A stretch of 64,000 nt of DNA from Geminocystis herdmanii PCC 6308 (GTDB taxonomy: Bacteria > Cyanobacteriota > Cyanobacteriia > Cyanobacteriales > Cyanobacteriaceae): assembly GCF_000332235.1 (NCBI RefSeq), contig NZ_CM001775.1:1308382-1372381 (forward strand), in the 5' to 3' direction. The stretch's first letter is position 1. Each line of letters begins with the position of its first letter. The notes under the pieces were generated by a model, which was given only the letters and a program-made list of their open reading frames with translations, did no database searches and was not told the DNA's origin. The translations under genes were made by a program, and so were the position numbers. Of this stretch, positions 33,498 through 42,613 are shown piece after piece.

Positions 33498-33740
33498 ATG
33501 GGTAAAATAGATAAATTAATTGCTAAGATGAGGAATAATCCTCGTGATTGGAGAATTGAAGATATTGAATGTATGGCAATTTATTATGGATTTAAAAAGA
33601 GATTAGCAAGTGGTTCTCATGTCACTTTTTAACACCCTTTATTAACAGAGATTGTCACAATTCCCGCCCATAAACCGATTAAACCTATTTATATTAAAAA
33701 ATTACTTGAATCAATAGATAAGGTCAAAAATAAGTCATAA
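33498..33740 (+). pseudogene. hicA: HicA-like toxin interrupted by a stop codon
   Basis: Frame of 80 codons plus stop. MGKIDKLIAKMRNNPRDW then YYGFKKRLASGSHVTF, TAA at 33630-33632 (codon 45), then HPLLTEIVTIPAHKPIKPIY and IKKLLESI. HicA reads GSHVTF-HP at this point, usually with Ser, so TCA to TAA is the simplest change. The rest of the domain, including the GSH catalytic region, is intact. Confidence 0.82.
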
Positions 33741-33963
33741 TTTACCATATCCCTATATTTTAAAACCGTTATCTCCCGAAGATGGAGGCGGTTATTTAAT
33801 CGAATTTCCTTATTTACTCGGTTGTATGTTTGATGGTGAAACAGAAGAAGAAGCTATTTTAATGGGCAAAGATGCTGTAGAAGCATGGATTAATACAGCT
33901 AAACAGTGCGATCGAGCTATCCCTAAACCAAGTAATAAAAAAGAGACATTAAGTTTAAGTTAA
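33730..33963 (+). pseudogene. hicB: HicB-like antitoxin without a start codon
   Basis: The frame reads ISHNLPYPYILKPLSPEDGG, GYLIEFPYLLGCMFDGETEEE and continues to LSLS. HicB proteins start M---YP-I-KPLS-EDGGG, so the first codon should be ATG at 33730, which is ATA here. A stop lies four codons upstream and no GTG or TTG is available; the next ATG (33826) is beyond a third of the domain. Overlaps the end of hicA by 11 bp. It may still be made at low level from ATA. Confidence 0.7.
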
Positions 33964-33990
33964 TTTCATTTTATTTGATTAAGAAAAACC

Positions 33991-34224
33991 ATGACAAATA
34001 AGCAATTAATTTTTCAAGAAATTGAAGAAATACCAGAACAAAAATTAGCAAAAATATTAGATTTAATTCGTGTATTTAAAAGTACCATAAAATTGGCAGA
34101 AAACTCTTATAAACCTATTTGGGAAATTGCCGATGAGATTATAAATGATATTCCTGATCATGTTTTTGATCAACTACCCTCCGATGGTGCTGAAAATAAA
34201 GATTGGATAAAGAATACAGTTTAA
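33991..34224 (+). CDS. Orphan VapB-like antitoxin
   Basis: 77 aa. IEEIPEQKLAKILDLIRVFKS, then PIWEIADEIINDIPDHVFDQLPSDGAENKDW, a tail common among cyanobacterial antitoxins that precede PIN or RelE toxins. No toxin frame follows before miaE, so it is an orphan. Confidence 0.65.
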   Translation: MTNKQLIFQEIEEIPEQKLAKILDLIRVFKSTIKLAENSYKPIWEIADEIINDIPDHVFDQLPSDGAENKDWIKNTV

Positions 34225-34316
34225 TTGAACTTTTAACAACTTTCTGAAATTTATTATATTTTTTTTACAGAAATGATTTAGGATTGCTATATGTGTGTTT
34301 ATTCTGACGAAAAACT

Positions 34317-34910
34317 GTGCCTATCAATACAAAAATTAAACTACTTTGTGAGCCTACCCATGATTTGTGGTTACAACAAGCCTTAAATAACTTAGATGTG
34401 ATTTTATTAGATCATTCCCATTGTGAAAGAAAAGCGGCGGGAGTGGCAGTAAATCTTTTGTTTCGTTATCCTTCCCATCAACAATTAATCTATCAACTTA
34501 CCAGTATTGCTAAAGAAGAATTAGAACATTTTGAACAAGTTAACTATTGGTTAGAAAAAAAGAGCATTCCCCTTGCACCGTTAAAACCTTCTCCCTATGG
34601 TGCAACTTTAAAGGATGCCATTAGACGACATGAGCCTGATCGATTGTTAGACTCTCTTTTAGTATCGGCTTTAATTGAAGCTCGATCGCATGAAAGGCTA
34701 GGATTATTAGGGGAATATTGTCCCGAAGCAGAATTGGCTAAATTTTATCGGGGTTTAATGGCTTCGGAAGCTCGACATTATGGTATTTATTGGGTATTAG
34801 CTACTCAATATTTCGATCGAGCCACTGTAGAGGAAAGACTAGAGGAGTTAGCCGAACTAGAAAGCGACATACTCCGTAATCTTTATCCGGAACCAAGAAT
34901 ACACAGTTAA
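34317..34910 (+). CDS. miaE: tRNA-(ms2io6A) hydroxylase-like protein
   Basis: 197 aa ferritin-like di-iron protein. Ligands on a four-helix bundle: Glu in DHSHCERKAAG, ExxH in EELEHFEQ, Glu in ALIEARSHER and ExxH in ASEARHYG. Hydroxylates ms2i6A at position 37 of tRNAs. GTG start at 34317: an in-frame TGA 12 bases upstream excludes an earlier start. Converges with the M23 gene, 6 bp away. Confidence 0.9.
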   Translation: MPINTKIKLLCEPTHDLWLQQALNNLDVILLDHSHCERKAAGVAVNLLFRYPSHQQLIYQLTSIAKEELEHFEQVNYWLEKKSIPLAPLKPSPYGATLKDAIRRHEPDRLLDSLLVSALIEARSHERLGLLGEYCPEAELAKFYRGLMASEARHYGIYWVLATQYFDRATVEERLEELAELESDILRNLYPEPRIHS

Positions 34911-34916
34911 CGTAAG

Positions 34917-36152
34917 TTAGTTTCTGTTTTTGGGTAATAAAGCAATGGGATTAATGGGCTTTTGTCCTTGGGGATGGATTTCAAAGTGTAAATGAGGACC
35001 CGTACTAAAGCCTGTACTTCCCATATTGGCTATATGTTGCCCTTGTTTAACAAATTGTCCTCGGCGTACATGAATCTTACTATTGTGAGCATAAAGTGTT
35101 ACAGTGCCATCAAAATGACGTATTTTTACTAAGTTACCGAAACCGCCAGAGTTCCAACCAGCGCTAACAACTTCTCCTTCGGCAGCAGCAACGATGGGAG
35201 TACCTACAGGAGCGGCAATATCAATTCCTCGGTGCATTCTACCCCAACGTGGACCATAACCTGAAGTAAAGACTCCTTTGGCTGGCCAAATATAACCAGT
35301 AAAGGGTCGATCGCCTTCGGGAAGAAAAGGATCAGGGGAATTTATTTCAGGTAAATCTGGGGAAACCATCTGTCCTGCTGACGGCGTAACCATGGGGTTA
35401 TAGTATTCCACTTCAATAGGAATTACACTAACTAAATCCTCCGAAGGATTAAGATTATTTCTAGGAGATTCAGAAGGGTTAATAATCCTATTGTTCAAAG
35501 GTTGAGAATTGACCTTAAATTCTCTTGGATTATTACTAATTAAGGTAGGTTGTTCTACTTTTTCGATCGAGATTTGAGTTTCAGTCTGTTGTGTTGTAAC
35601 TTCACTGGAGGGTATAACAACAGGTATAGGAATAGATTGATTAACAGGAATAGAATTATTAACGGTGGTAGCTGGTTGGGTTTCTACCTGAATGGGTATA
35701 GATATGTATTGATTGTTAGCAGGTTGAGAAGGTAACTCTACGGCAATAGGTAAAGACGCAGATTGACTAGGAGGATTAGTGAAATTTTGGGCGACTAAAG
35801 TGGGAGAATCGACTTTTTTTGTTGTCAGACTTTTAACGTTCGCTAAAGGAGGATTGTCTTTTGCTTCCTCGAAAAGACTTGTTAACCTTTGATTTTTGGC
35901 GATGGAGTAATTATTTCGATCGACATTCTCTACCACAGAAATAGAAGCGTGAGAAGGTACAGTTTGGGCATTTTCGACTAAAGCAGAAACTTCTTCCGCC
36001 TTCGTGACTAATAAAGTCGGGCGAGAAAGTTCTAAGTTTTCCGTAGCATTAACAGGATTAGTAGCTTTGGCAACATTAGGGATTAAAACTAATCCTAAAC
36101 CAAGCACGATGGCTGTTTGAGGTAATTTGGGCAATACTAATTTTAGATTCAT
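34917..36152 (-). CDS. Exported M23-family peptidoglycan endopeptidase
   Basis: 411 aa from ATG 36152, chosen because MNLKLVLPKLPQ begins a good signal peptide (to NVAKA) and AAGGA lies 10 bp upstream; the frame extends to 36200. A long disordered Ser/Pro/Gln/Asn region precedes the LytM domain: MHRGIDIAAP (His and Asp zinc ligands), LYAHNSKI and HLHFEIHPQG (HxH). Cleaves peptide cross-links in the cell wall, or activates an amidase. Confidence 0.92.
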   Translation of the reverse strand: MNLKLVLPKLPQTAIVLGLGLVLIPNVAKATNPVNATENLELSRPTLLVTKAEEVSALVENAQTVPSHASISVVENVDRNNYSIAKNQRLTSLFEEAKDNPPLANVKSLTTKKVDSPTLVAQNFTNPPSQSASLPIAVELPSQPANNQYISIPIQVETQPATTVNNSIPVNQSIPIPVVIPSSEVTTQQTETQISIEKVEQPTLISNNPREFKVNSQPLNNRIINPSESPRNNLNPSEDLVSVIPIEVEYYNPMVTPSAGQMVSPDLPEINSPDPFLPEGDRPFTGYIWPAKGVFTSGYGPRWGRMHRGIDIAAPVGTPIVAAAEGEVVSAGWNSGGFGNLVKIRHFDGTVTLYAHNSKIHVRRGQFVKQGQHIANMGSTGFSTGPHLHFEIHPQGQKPINPIALLPKNRN

Positions 36153-36548
36153 GAATACAATTTCCTTTTTACTCGTCACACTCTTAAAATTGGACGGCAA
36201 ACTATCGAATGAAACGATAATCTACTACTGAACATTAATTGAATGATTGTTATTTTTTGACTAAATTTTAGATCAATATATCAATAAATGTCACTCTAAT
36301 TTTTGAATAATGATATAAATTTCTTATACATTAATTCTCTTATTCTTGTAAATAAGAGTTATAAACCATCAGAAAAAGATAAAAACAGAATCTAAAAAGA
36401 CTTTTTTCTCTCTAAAGGTGAAAAAAAGATTATATATTTATAAGTTTAAATAATGAATCTTAAATGAGAATCCTTAAAAATTTATAAAGCATGACAAAAA
36501 GTATTGCCCATGCTTAATGTTTACCAACAAACTTTTTTAAAGAAACAT
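36153..36548. other. Intergenic region
   Basis: Nearly 400 bp of very AT-rich DNA between two minus-strand genes (M23 peptidase start and PAP/fibrillin end). No open frame, palindrome or repeat stands out. It would hold the M23 gene promoter. Confidence 0.4.
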
Positions 36549-37199
36549 TTAACTATTCACCATAGATTTTTGTTTCGAGAGAATGAATAAGCTACCATCG
36601 CCTCCTCTCCCGATGCGTAAAGATTCATCAATATAGGTGATTTTTAAACTGGGAATTCTCCCTTGAGGATTTCTGGCATTAAATGTTTTAAAAGGGTCTA
36701 ATATTGGTGTTTTAATACCAAAAATTTTTTGAATGGAAATATATCTTTGATCAAAATTGACATTAATAATGTCATCAGGTAAAGTTTCATTTTCCTGAAT
36801 TTTCGGCTCAAAAGTAGCAGTTACTTTCACATAGCCATTGATTAATCCAGTGGAATCTTTGACAAAAGCGATATTAAAAAACGAGGCTTTTTGAGTGTTA
36901 ATTATTTGGTAAACTTGCTGTAACTGAAAGCCAAAAGGTAACTTATTTAACGATCGAATTTCCCTAGCCGTAGAATAATGTAATTGCCAAATACCATCTA
37001 ATAAGTTAACTCCATAGAGTAGAGGTTTCGGAAACGGATTACAACTTTCTAAGTTAAGAGTTATATCTTCAAGATAACCACTTTCGGTGGTAGAAACCAT
37101 TAAATCGGTGATGGGATATTGGGGATTGATGTTTCTGTTTTCTGCCAGAGTTTTGATTTCTGATAATAGTGTTTCTTTGAGAAGAAGACGATTTTTCAA
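36549..37199 (-). CDS. PAP/fibrillin family protein
   Basis: 216 aa. Pattern PFPKPLLYGVNLLDGIWQLHYSTAREIRSL at the start of the lipocalin-like PAP_fibrillin domain, and TYIDESLRIGRGGDGSLFIL at its end, the conserved C-terminal motif. In plants fibrillins bind lipids at thylakoids and plastoglobules; in cyanobacteria they are linked to thylakoid and photoprotection functions. Confidence 0.9.
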   Translation of the reverse strand: MKNRLLLKETLLSEIKTLAENRNINPQYPITDLMVSTTESGYLEDITLNLESCNPFPKPLLYGVNLLDGIWQLHYSTAREIRSLNKLPFGFQLQQVYQIINTQKASFFNIAFVKDSTGLINGYVKVTATFEPKIQENETLPDDIINVNFDQRYISIQKIFGIKTPILDPFKTFNARNPQGRIPSLKITYIDESLRIGRGGDGSLFILSKQKSMVNS

Positions 37200-37350
37200 A
37201 ATTTTATTTCACCTTATATATTTAGAGTTTATTTTTATCAGTATTCTTGTGATTTACGACAAATTAAAATATTGAAGTTGGTCTAATGATGTCGCTCACA
37301 GTAAAATTAAGGTTAGGAATAACAACGTTGAATACTAAGGCAATTTTAAC

Positions 37351-37695
37351 ATGACTAGCTCGATCGAGACTGATTTAACAAAAGATAAGTTAAAAGAAAA
37401 TCAATTAAAACATCTATTAAAAAGAATCAAAGCGATAAAACTGGAAATTCAGGAAAAATATGAAATAGAAGAATTAGGATTATTTGGTTCTTATGTACGA
37501 GGTGAAGAAACAGAAAATAGTGATATAGATATTTTGATTCAATTTACACCTAATGCTAAATTAGGTTTATTTAAGTATTGTGAATTACAAAATTTACTCA
37601 GTGATTATTTGGGGAAAAAAGTAGATTTGGTCATGAAAAGTGGTTTAAAACCTCATATCGGAAAACACATTTTAAATGAAGTTATTTATTTATAA
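37351..37695 (+). CDS. MntA-like nucleotidyltransferase antitoxin
   Basis: 114 aa. LGLFGSYVRGEETENSDIDILIQF is the GSx...SDIDIL signature; C terminus PHIGKHILNEVIYL is typical of the family that pairs with HepT. Opens MTSSIETD, resembling the SSIE openings elsewhere in the window. The stop is TAA where an ATGA overlap with hepT would be expected. Confidence 0.88.
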   Translation: MTSSIETDLTKDKLKENQLKHLLKRIKAIKLEIQEKYEIEELGLFGSYVRGEETENSDIDILIQFTPNAKLGLFKYCELQNLLSDYLGKKVDLVMKSGLKPHIGKHILNEVIYL

Positions 37696-38033
37696 AAAGA
37701 GAATTAAAAGATTATCTTGAAGATATTTTGAAAGCCTTAAATAATATCGAAAAATTTACGAATGGATTTAGCTTCAATGCTTTTGTTGAAGATGAAAAAA
37801 CTAATTTTGCCGTGATTCACGCCATCCAAATTATTGGAGAAGCTACTAATAAAATACCTAAAGAGATACAAAATAAATATTCTTATATTCCTTGGAGAAG
37901 TATAAAGGGAATGCGAAACTTAATTGCTCATAAGTATTTTGCAGTGAATCTTAAAATTATTTGGAATAGCATACAAAATGATTTACCCATTCTCAAACCA
38001 GTAATTGAGGATATTCTTAAAAATCTAAAATAA
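37692..38033 (+). pseudogene. hepT: HepT-like RNase toxin with altered start codon
   Basis: The protein should begin (M)KRELKDYLEDILKALNNI; the codon at that place (37692-37694) is ATA, with a stop four codons further upstream. The first possible start is TTG at 37728, giving 101 aa that lack the first 12. RNase motif MRNLIAH (R-x4-H) is intact, as are the helices before it. ATG at 37692 would overlap the MntA stop as ATGA, the usual coupling; a G-to-A change explains both the ATA and the TAA stop. A shortened or poorly made protein is possible. Confidence 0.75.
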
Positions 38034-38055
38034 ATCTCCAGAATATGTAATATCT

Positions 38056-38367
38056 TCAATCTACTTCAAAATGACCAACCACGATCGAACAAAAAGCAAA
38101 AGCAAAAACTAAAGGCATAGGACAATTAAGAAGATAAGTTAAGAGAATCGCTGTGATAGTAAATACGATCGCACTACCTAGCCAAATTTTTTCCTGTGGA
38201 GAAAAACCCTTATCAGCTTTGATTTGAATTAAAGTTTCCTTGGGAATGGGTAAAGGTATCACCCCGTGAGGTGGAAATGCCCAATAGTCACAACGTTCTA
38301 CAAACAAATCAGTCCAACCGTTGTCTTGACACCACTCTTTAATCCAGTCATCCGAAAAATGTTTCAT
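38056..38367 (-). CDS. Conserved membrane protein of unknown function
   Basis: 103 aa. N-terminal soluble part WIKEWCQDNGWTDLFVERCDYWAFPPHGVIPLPIP, well structured with Trp and Cys, then two spans (about 60-80 and 82-99). Resembles uncharacterised cyanobacterial proteins with WC-NGWTDLF...YWAFPP. Function unknown. Confidence 0.7.
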   Translation of the reverse strand: MKHFSDDWIKEWCQDNGWTDLFVERCDYWAFPPHGVIPLPIPKETLIQIKADKGFSPQEKIWLGSAIVFTITAILLTYLLNCPMPLVFAFAFCSIVVGHFEVD

Positions 38368-38708
38368 TACCCTTTATAAGATTTGATTGCTTACTTTTTT
38401 TAGATTATCAAATGTTTTTTAAAGGGTTTTATTTTCTTTATTAAATTTAATATTTAAGAAATTTTACTGAGTATAAATACTTATATTGAGGATTAGAGTT
38501 TGCTGAATAAGTCAGAAAGCTATTAAAATCAAAACTTTTAACTTTATTTCCTCTAAATATCATTATGCTTATTACCAAGTATAACAGCATCAAAGCCTTG
38601 ATTTTTCATTATTTAACCTAAAACCTAACACCTAAAACCTAACACCTAAAACCTAACATCTCCATAATTATTCATTCCTCAATGTTTGATCAACTGTCAA
38701 CCATCAAA
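38368..38708. repeat. Intergenic region with dispersed repeat
   Basis: 341 bp. From 38594 to 38662 it has ccttgatttttcatt, then three cctaaaacctaacac units. The same order of motifs is at 4841-4895. The rest is AT-rich without a gene. Confidence 0.65.
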
Positions 38709-39455
38709 TTAACGACGAGGTACTTTATCTAAACTAATATTTAACGCAGATACACGAGGGGTTGGTGAACCTTTAGCATTAATACTACGCGCCATACTGA
38801 GGTATAGAGAAGGATCTCCTGCTTTTGCTTGTTTTTCTTGGGGTACGAAACGACGTACTTGATTTTGCCAAATAATTTGAGGGAATCCGAGAATAGCACG
38901 ATGGTAAGCATCGTAACGAGGAGAAGAAATATTAAATGGTCTTTCTCCTAATTCACGGGAAGGTAAATTACGACGGCGTTGGTAAGGTACGATGTCATAA
39001 CCAAAGTTTTCTAAGTATTCATCAGAGTTTAATAACTCATCAACAAAGCCTTTGATTCCTTTGTTTACAACCACGATCGACCAAGCGATTTTTTCTTTTT
39101 CGCTGTAAGGTTCACGACCCAATACTTTTTGAATACAGTGCTGTACAAAGCGATAGTTACTATTTTTATCGTAAAAACTATTTTTAAAGGTTTCGGATAA
39201 TAATAAACCACGAATAAAATCACGCACGGTAATTTGTTTATTGCGTAATTGAGATTCTAAGGCTATTTCACGATCGGATTTGAAAGCATGAAAGAAGATT
39301 TGACGATAAGCCGCTTCGATCAATACATCCATATCAGATGCACTATAAAGACTTTCAGCGTTATAGATTCTGGGTTGTTCATCTCCACCGACTTCAAAAC
39401 CTGCTACACGAGTATTTTGAGAGTTAGGTGCGTAATTTAAAAGAGGAATAGCCAA
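38709..39455 (-). CDS. cpcG: Phycobilisome rod-core linker polypeptide
   Basis: Connects phycocyanin rods to the allophycocyanin core. 248 aa. [28 protein letters not shown] is the typical start, followed by the PBS linker domain ([63 protein letters not shown]) and the CpcG tail with [10 protein letters not shown]-like [15 protein letters not shown]. The C-terminal membrane-binding helix of the CpcG2/CpcL type is absent, so it is the rod-core type. Confidence 0.95.
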   Translation of the reverse strand: MAIPLLNYAPNSQNTRVAGFEVGGDEQPRIYNAESLYSASDMDVLIEAAYRQIFFHAFKSDREIALESQLRNKQITVRDFIRGLLLSETFKNSFYDKNSNYRFVQHCIQKVLGREPYSEKEKIAWSIVVVNKGIKGFVDELLNSDEYLENFGYDIVPYQRRRNLPSRELGERPFNISSPRYDAYHRAILGFPQIIWQNQVRRFVPQEKQAKAGDPSLYLSMARSINAKGSPTPRVSALNISLDKVPRR

Positions 39456-39846
39456 TGTTAAGACCTCCGTATCTTAAGATTATCTTAAATGTTTTTTTCT
39501 ACAATCATTAGCATAATCCACAACGGCATTTTACCTGAAAAAACGTAAAGAATTGTTACAGTTACCTGAGTGAACCATAAAATTTTAGATAAGGGTAGGA
39601 GAGAGGAGATAGGAGAGAGGAGATAGTACTAAGAATTGATTTAAACTTATGTAAAATTCATTTTTGGCAATTATTTACCTTTATTTAATTATTTTCTTTG
39701 ACTAAAATTTGAACTGTTATTAGTCAATAACCCTTATTTTAAAAGGTTTTTAATCTCGAACTCAGGGAATCTAAATTAAATTTTCAGAAGCCCAAATCAT
39801 TGTAGAGATGTAAAATTTAACCCTTCTACGGAAAATATGTCAGAAA
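39456..39846. other. cpcG upstream region
   Basis: 391 bp between lpxC (3' end) and cpcG (5' end), both minus strand. Has a doubled gagaggagatag motif at about 39600-39626 and AT-rich DNA. No gene. The cpcG promoter must lie here. Confidence 0.45.
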
Positions 39847-40653
39847 TCAACTTATTACCTTATGAATTTTTTTTGCTAATTCTGTATGGAGTTGATGACT
39901 GGCTTTATAGGCTAAATAGTGCGCCCGTGGTATTTTGCCCAATAAACTCAAGTCACCGATAAAATCTAAGAGTTTATGCCTAACAGCTTCGTTTTCAAAT
40001 CTGAGGGGAGGATTTAACCAACCGCTATGATCACACACTAGGGCATTTTCAAGGCTTCCTCCTTTGATTAATCCTGCTTCTTGGAGTTGTTTTATTTGAT
40101 CGGCAAAGCCAAAAGTACGGGCAGGGGCGATCGAGCTTACAAAATTTTCTCGTTGAGGATACCAACTATACCATTGATTTTGGAGAACGGCATAGGGATA
40201 ATCCACACCGCAACTAAACTTCATTTCAGGGGAAGGTATCACGGCACAAAAAGCATCCCCTTTTCTTACCCAAATTTCTTCTTCTATGGTTTCGGTTACT
40301 GCTTGAAAGGGATTTTCTGATTGATAGTCGAGATGATTTACCCACTCTTGGGCTGAACCATCTAACAAAGGAACTTCACAACCATCGATGGAAATTTCGG
40401 CATCTTCAATACCGCAACCGATTAAACTGGCTAATAAGTGTTCTACTGTCCTAATTTTTGCTTCCCCGTTGCTCAATTCTGTGGATAAAGTTGTAGTCGC
40501 AATAGATTCGATCGAGGCTGGAATAATGGGTTTATCTGGTAAATCCACCCTGACAAAATAACGTCCTTTCCCTTTTTGAGCAGGGGAAACTTTAACGGTA
40601 GTTTTAACGCCAGAATGAAGACCAATACCAGATAATTCAAAAGGTGTGAACAT
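39847..40653 (-). CDS. lpxC: UDP-3-O-acyl-N-acetylglucosamine deacetylase
   Basis: Zinc deacetylase, committed step of lipid A synthesis. 268 aa. SGIGLHSG at the start, zinc His72 in [20 protein letters not shown], and [15 protein letters not shown] with the other zinc His and Asp; closing [12 protein letters not shown]. The start ATG 40653 is close to the normal family start ([11 protein letters not shown] at residues 5-15). Confidence 0.95.
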   Translation of the reverse strand: MFTPFELSGIGLHSGVKTTVKVSPAQKGKGRYFVRVDLPDKPIIPASIESIATTTLSTELSNGEAKIRTVEHLLASLIGCGIEDAEISIDGCEVPLLDGSAQEWVNHLDYQSENPFQAVTETIEEEIWVRKGDAFCAVIPSPEMKFSCGVDYPYAVLQNQWYSWYPQRENFVSSIAPARTFGFADQIKQLQEAGLIKGGSLENALVCDHSGWLNPPLRFENEAVRHKLLDFIGDLSLLGKIPRAHYLAYKASHQLHTELAKKIHKVIS

Positions 40654-40654
40654 A

Positions 40655-40759
40655 AGTAAGTAATTGAGAATTGAGAATTGAGAATTGAAAATTGAAAATT
40701 AAGAATATTTCTCTCATTCATTATCCATTATCCATTATCCATTCTTCATTCTCCATTCA
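40655..40759. repeat. Short tandem repeats upstream of lpxC
   Basis: tgagaat repeated with aattgaaaattgaaaat variants (40666-40703) and then attatcc repeated (40721-40742) with attcttc/attctcc variants up to 40757. Similar 7-bp tandems are at 1197-1253 and 46402-46424. Lies between the start of lpxC and the end of the HlyD gene. Confidence 0.65.
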
Positions 40760-42490
40760 TTATCTTACTTGTTTGAGACTTTCCACTTTCTTGGTGAATA
40801 GTTCTGTAAATAGACTTAGTACTGTACGATTTTCTTTTACTTTGATGTTAACACTGATGGACATCCCCGATTGTAAAACCACAGGCTCACCCCTGATGAC
40901 TAATTCTTGGGCATCTAATTCTACTTTGACAGGAAAACGATAAAAGTTATAAATTTGATCGGGTTCGAGGGCATCTGAGCCGACAAAAAATACTTTTCCT
41001 TTGATGTCTCCAAATTCACTATAGGGGAAGGAATCGATACGAACATCGGTAATTTGTCCTACTTGCACAAAACCTATATCTTGGTTAGTAACATAAACTT
41101 CTGCAATGAGGGGATTATCAGGACCGGGATCGGGTACAATTTTTAACAGTGCTTCCGATTGTCCACTTTTAGGCACGAAACCTTTTCCAGCTTTTAAGTC
41201 AAAAACTGTACCTGATACGGGAGCTTTTAATTCTTGATATTTAATGGTTTGGTTCGCGCTACTGATTTGACTGGTAAGTTCAGAAATACGCTTTTCGTTA
41301 TCCACAATCACTTTATTGATTTGACTGTCTAATTCGGCTATTCTTTGGCTATTGACTGCCATACGATCGCGCACATCTTTTTCTGTAACGGCGATGGTGT
41401 TTTCAAATTGTTGTTGCGCTTGATTAATGGTGACACGCAAACGAGATTCTTCTTCTTTGAGTTGCTCAATTTCTGCTAAACGGGTTTCTATTTGCTGTTT
41501 TTGATTTTCAAATTCAATGATACCGTTAGATTTTCGATCGACCAAATCTCGTCTTTTATCTTGTACCTGTTGTTTTTGTCTTTCAATTTGAATACTGGCT
41601 AAAGCACCTTCTTCTGATAAAGGTTGAATACTCTCTAAAATTTCTTGATCAATACGCAAACTTTCTTCGGCTTCTTTGATGGATTGTTTATTACGAAACT
41701 CGATTTCTTGAAGTACTCGTCGATCGTTCAATAATTGTTTTTGAGTATCCTGTAATTTAACTCGATTTTGAGTCAGTTGTTTTTCAATTTGATCAGCTTC
41801 TAGTTTAGCCGCACTCGATCGAGAATTTAACTCCGCAAAGGCGGCTTGTAATCGAGACGCTTCATCAGCTCTCAAGCTACCGATGTTATGATTTCCTTCG
41901 GCTAACTGTATTTGATATAGTTTGTTTTCTGCCACCAATTCCGCTCGATTTAAAGCTAATGCTTCTATTTCAGCAGGTAATTTTAATTCTGTGATCGATC
42001 GTTGTATTTGTTCTGGGGTGATATTAGCATTAATCAGAGTACGATAAAATTTATTTTCTTGTATTAAAGAATTTCTGATTTTTTGGAGAGATTCTAATTC
42101 CGCTTCTGTAGCTTCCGAATCAAAAACTAACAATGAATCACCTTTTTGAATTTTTTGTCCATCTTCCACATTAACTTCTCTGACAACACCATTTAATGGC
42201 GCTTGAACTTCTTTAACTGTAGCTTTCGGTTTTAGTTGTCCTTGAGCCGTTACAACTTGCTCTATTTTGGCAATGGCCGCCCAAACGATAGCAAATACCG
42301 TCACCCCCATAATACTCCAGATCATCGTTCTTGACCAAATAGGAGAAGGTTTAAGAATGACATCCTTTTCAAATTCAGAAATATCTAAGTTAATAGCTGT
42401 ATCAGAATTTTTCTGATTACCATTGAGAGAATTTTCAGGAGATTGTAATAATGGGTCTATATTTACTGTCTTGCCGTTGTTATTAACCAT
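40760..42490 (-). CDS. HlyD-family secretion adaptor
   Basis: 576 aa periplasmic adaptor of a type I secretion or peptide export system. One membrane span (about 55-72, MIWSIMGVTVFAIVWAAI), a lipoyl-like half KPKATVKEVQAPLNGVVREV, a very long alpha-hairpin coiled coil (about 120-420), the second lipoyl half LKAPVSGTVFDLKAGKG, and a beta-barrel/tail with FYRFPVKVEL and LQSGMSISVNIK. The ABC transporter partner is not in the window. Confidence 0.9.
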   Translation of the reverse strand: MVNNNGKTVNIDPLLQSPENSLNGNQKNSDTAINLDISEFEKDVILKPSPIWSRTMIWSIMGVTVFAIVWAAIAKIEQVVTAQGQLKPKATVKEVQAPLNGVVREVNVEDGQKIQKGDSLLVFDSEATEAELESLQKIRNSLIQENKFYRTLINANITPEQIQRSITELKLPAEIEALALNRAELVAENKLYQIQLAEGNHNIGSLRADEASRLQAAFAELNSRSSAAKLEADQIEKQLTQNRVKLQDTQKQLLNDRRVLQEIEFRNKQSIKEAEESLRIDQEILESIQPLSEEGALASIQIERQKQQVQDKRRDLVDRKSNGIIEFENQKQQIETRLAEIEQLKEEESRLRVTINQAQQQFENTIAVTEKDVRDRMAVNSQRIAELDSQINKVIVDNEKRISELTSQISSANQTIKYQELKAPVSGTVFDLKAGKGFVPKSGQSEALLKIVPDPGPDNPLIAEVYVTNQDIGFVQVGQITDVRIDSFPYSEFGDIKGKVFFVGSDALEPDQIYNFYRFPVKVELDAQELVIRGEPVVLQSGMSISVNIKVKENRTVLSLFTELFTKKVESLKQVR

Positions 42491-42576
42491 AATTAAATAT
42501 TATAAATAGGGGATTAGAAACTAGCTTATCAATTTTCTGAGGGAAAAGTTCCATATTGTGTACTAAAATTTACTTC

Positions 42577-42611
42577 TAAGTACTGATGCAAAATAGATTG
42601 TGGACTTTGGG
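42577..42611. repeat. Dispersed AAGTACTGATGCAAAAT element
   Basis: taagtactgatgcaaaatag followed by attgtg. Same as 4671-4705 and, in reverse orientation, about 58402-58430. Followed here by four gtattaggtatta-like units. Confidence 0.6.
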
Positions 42612-42613
42612 TA

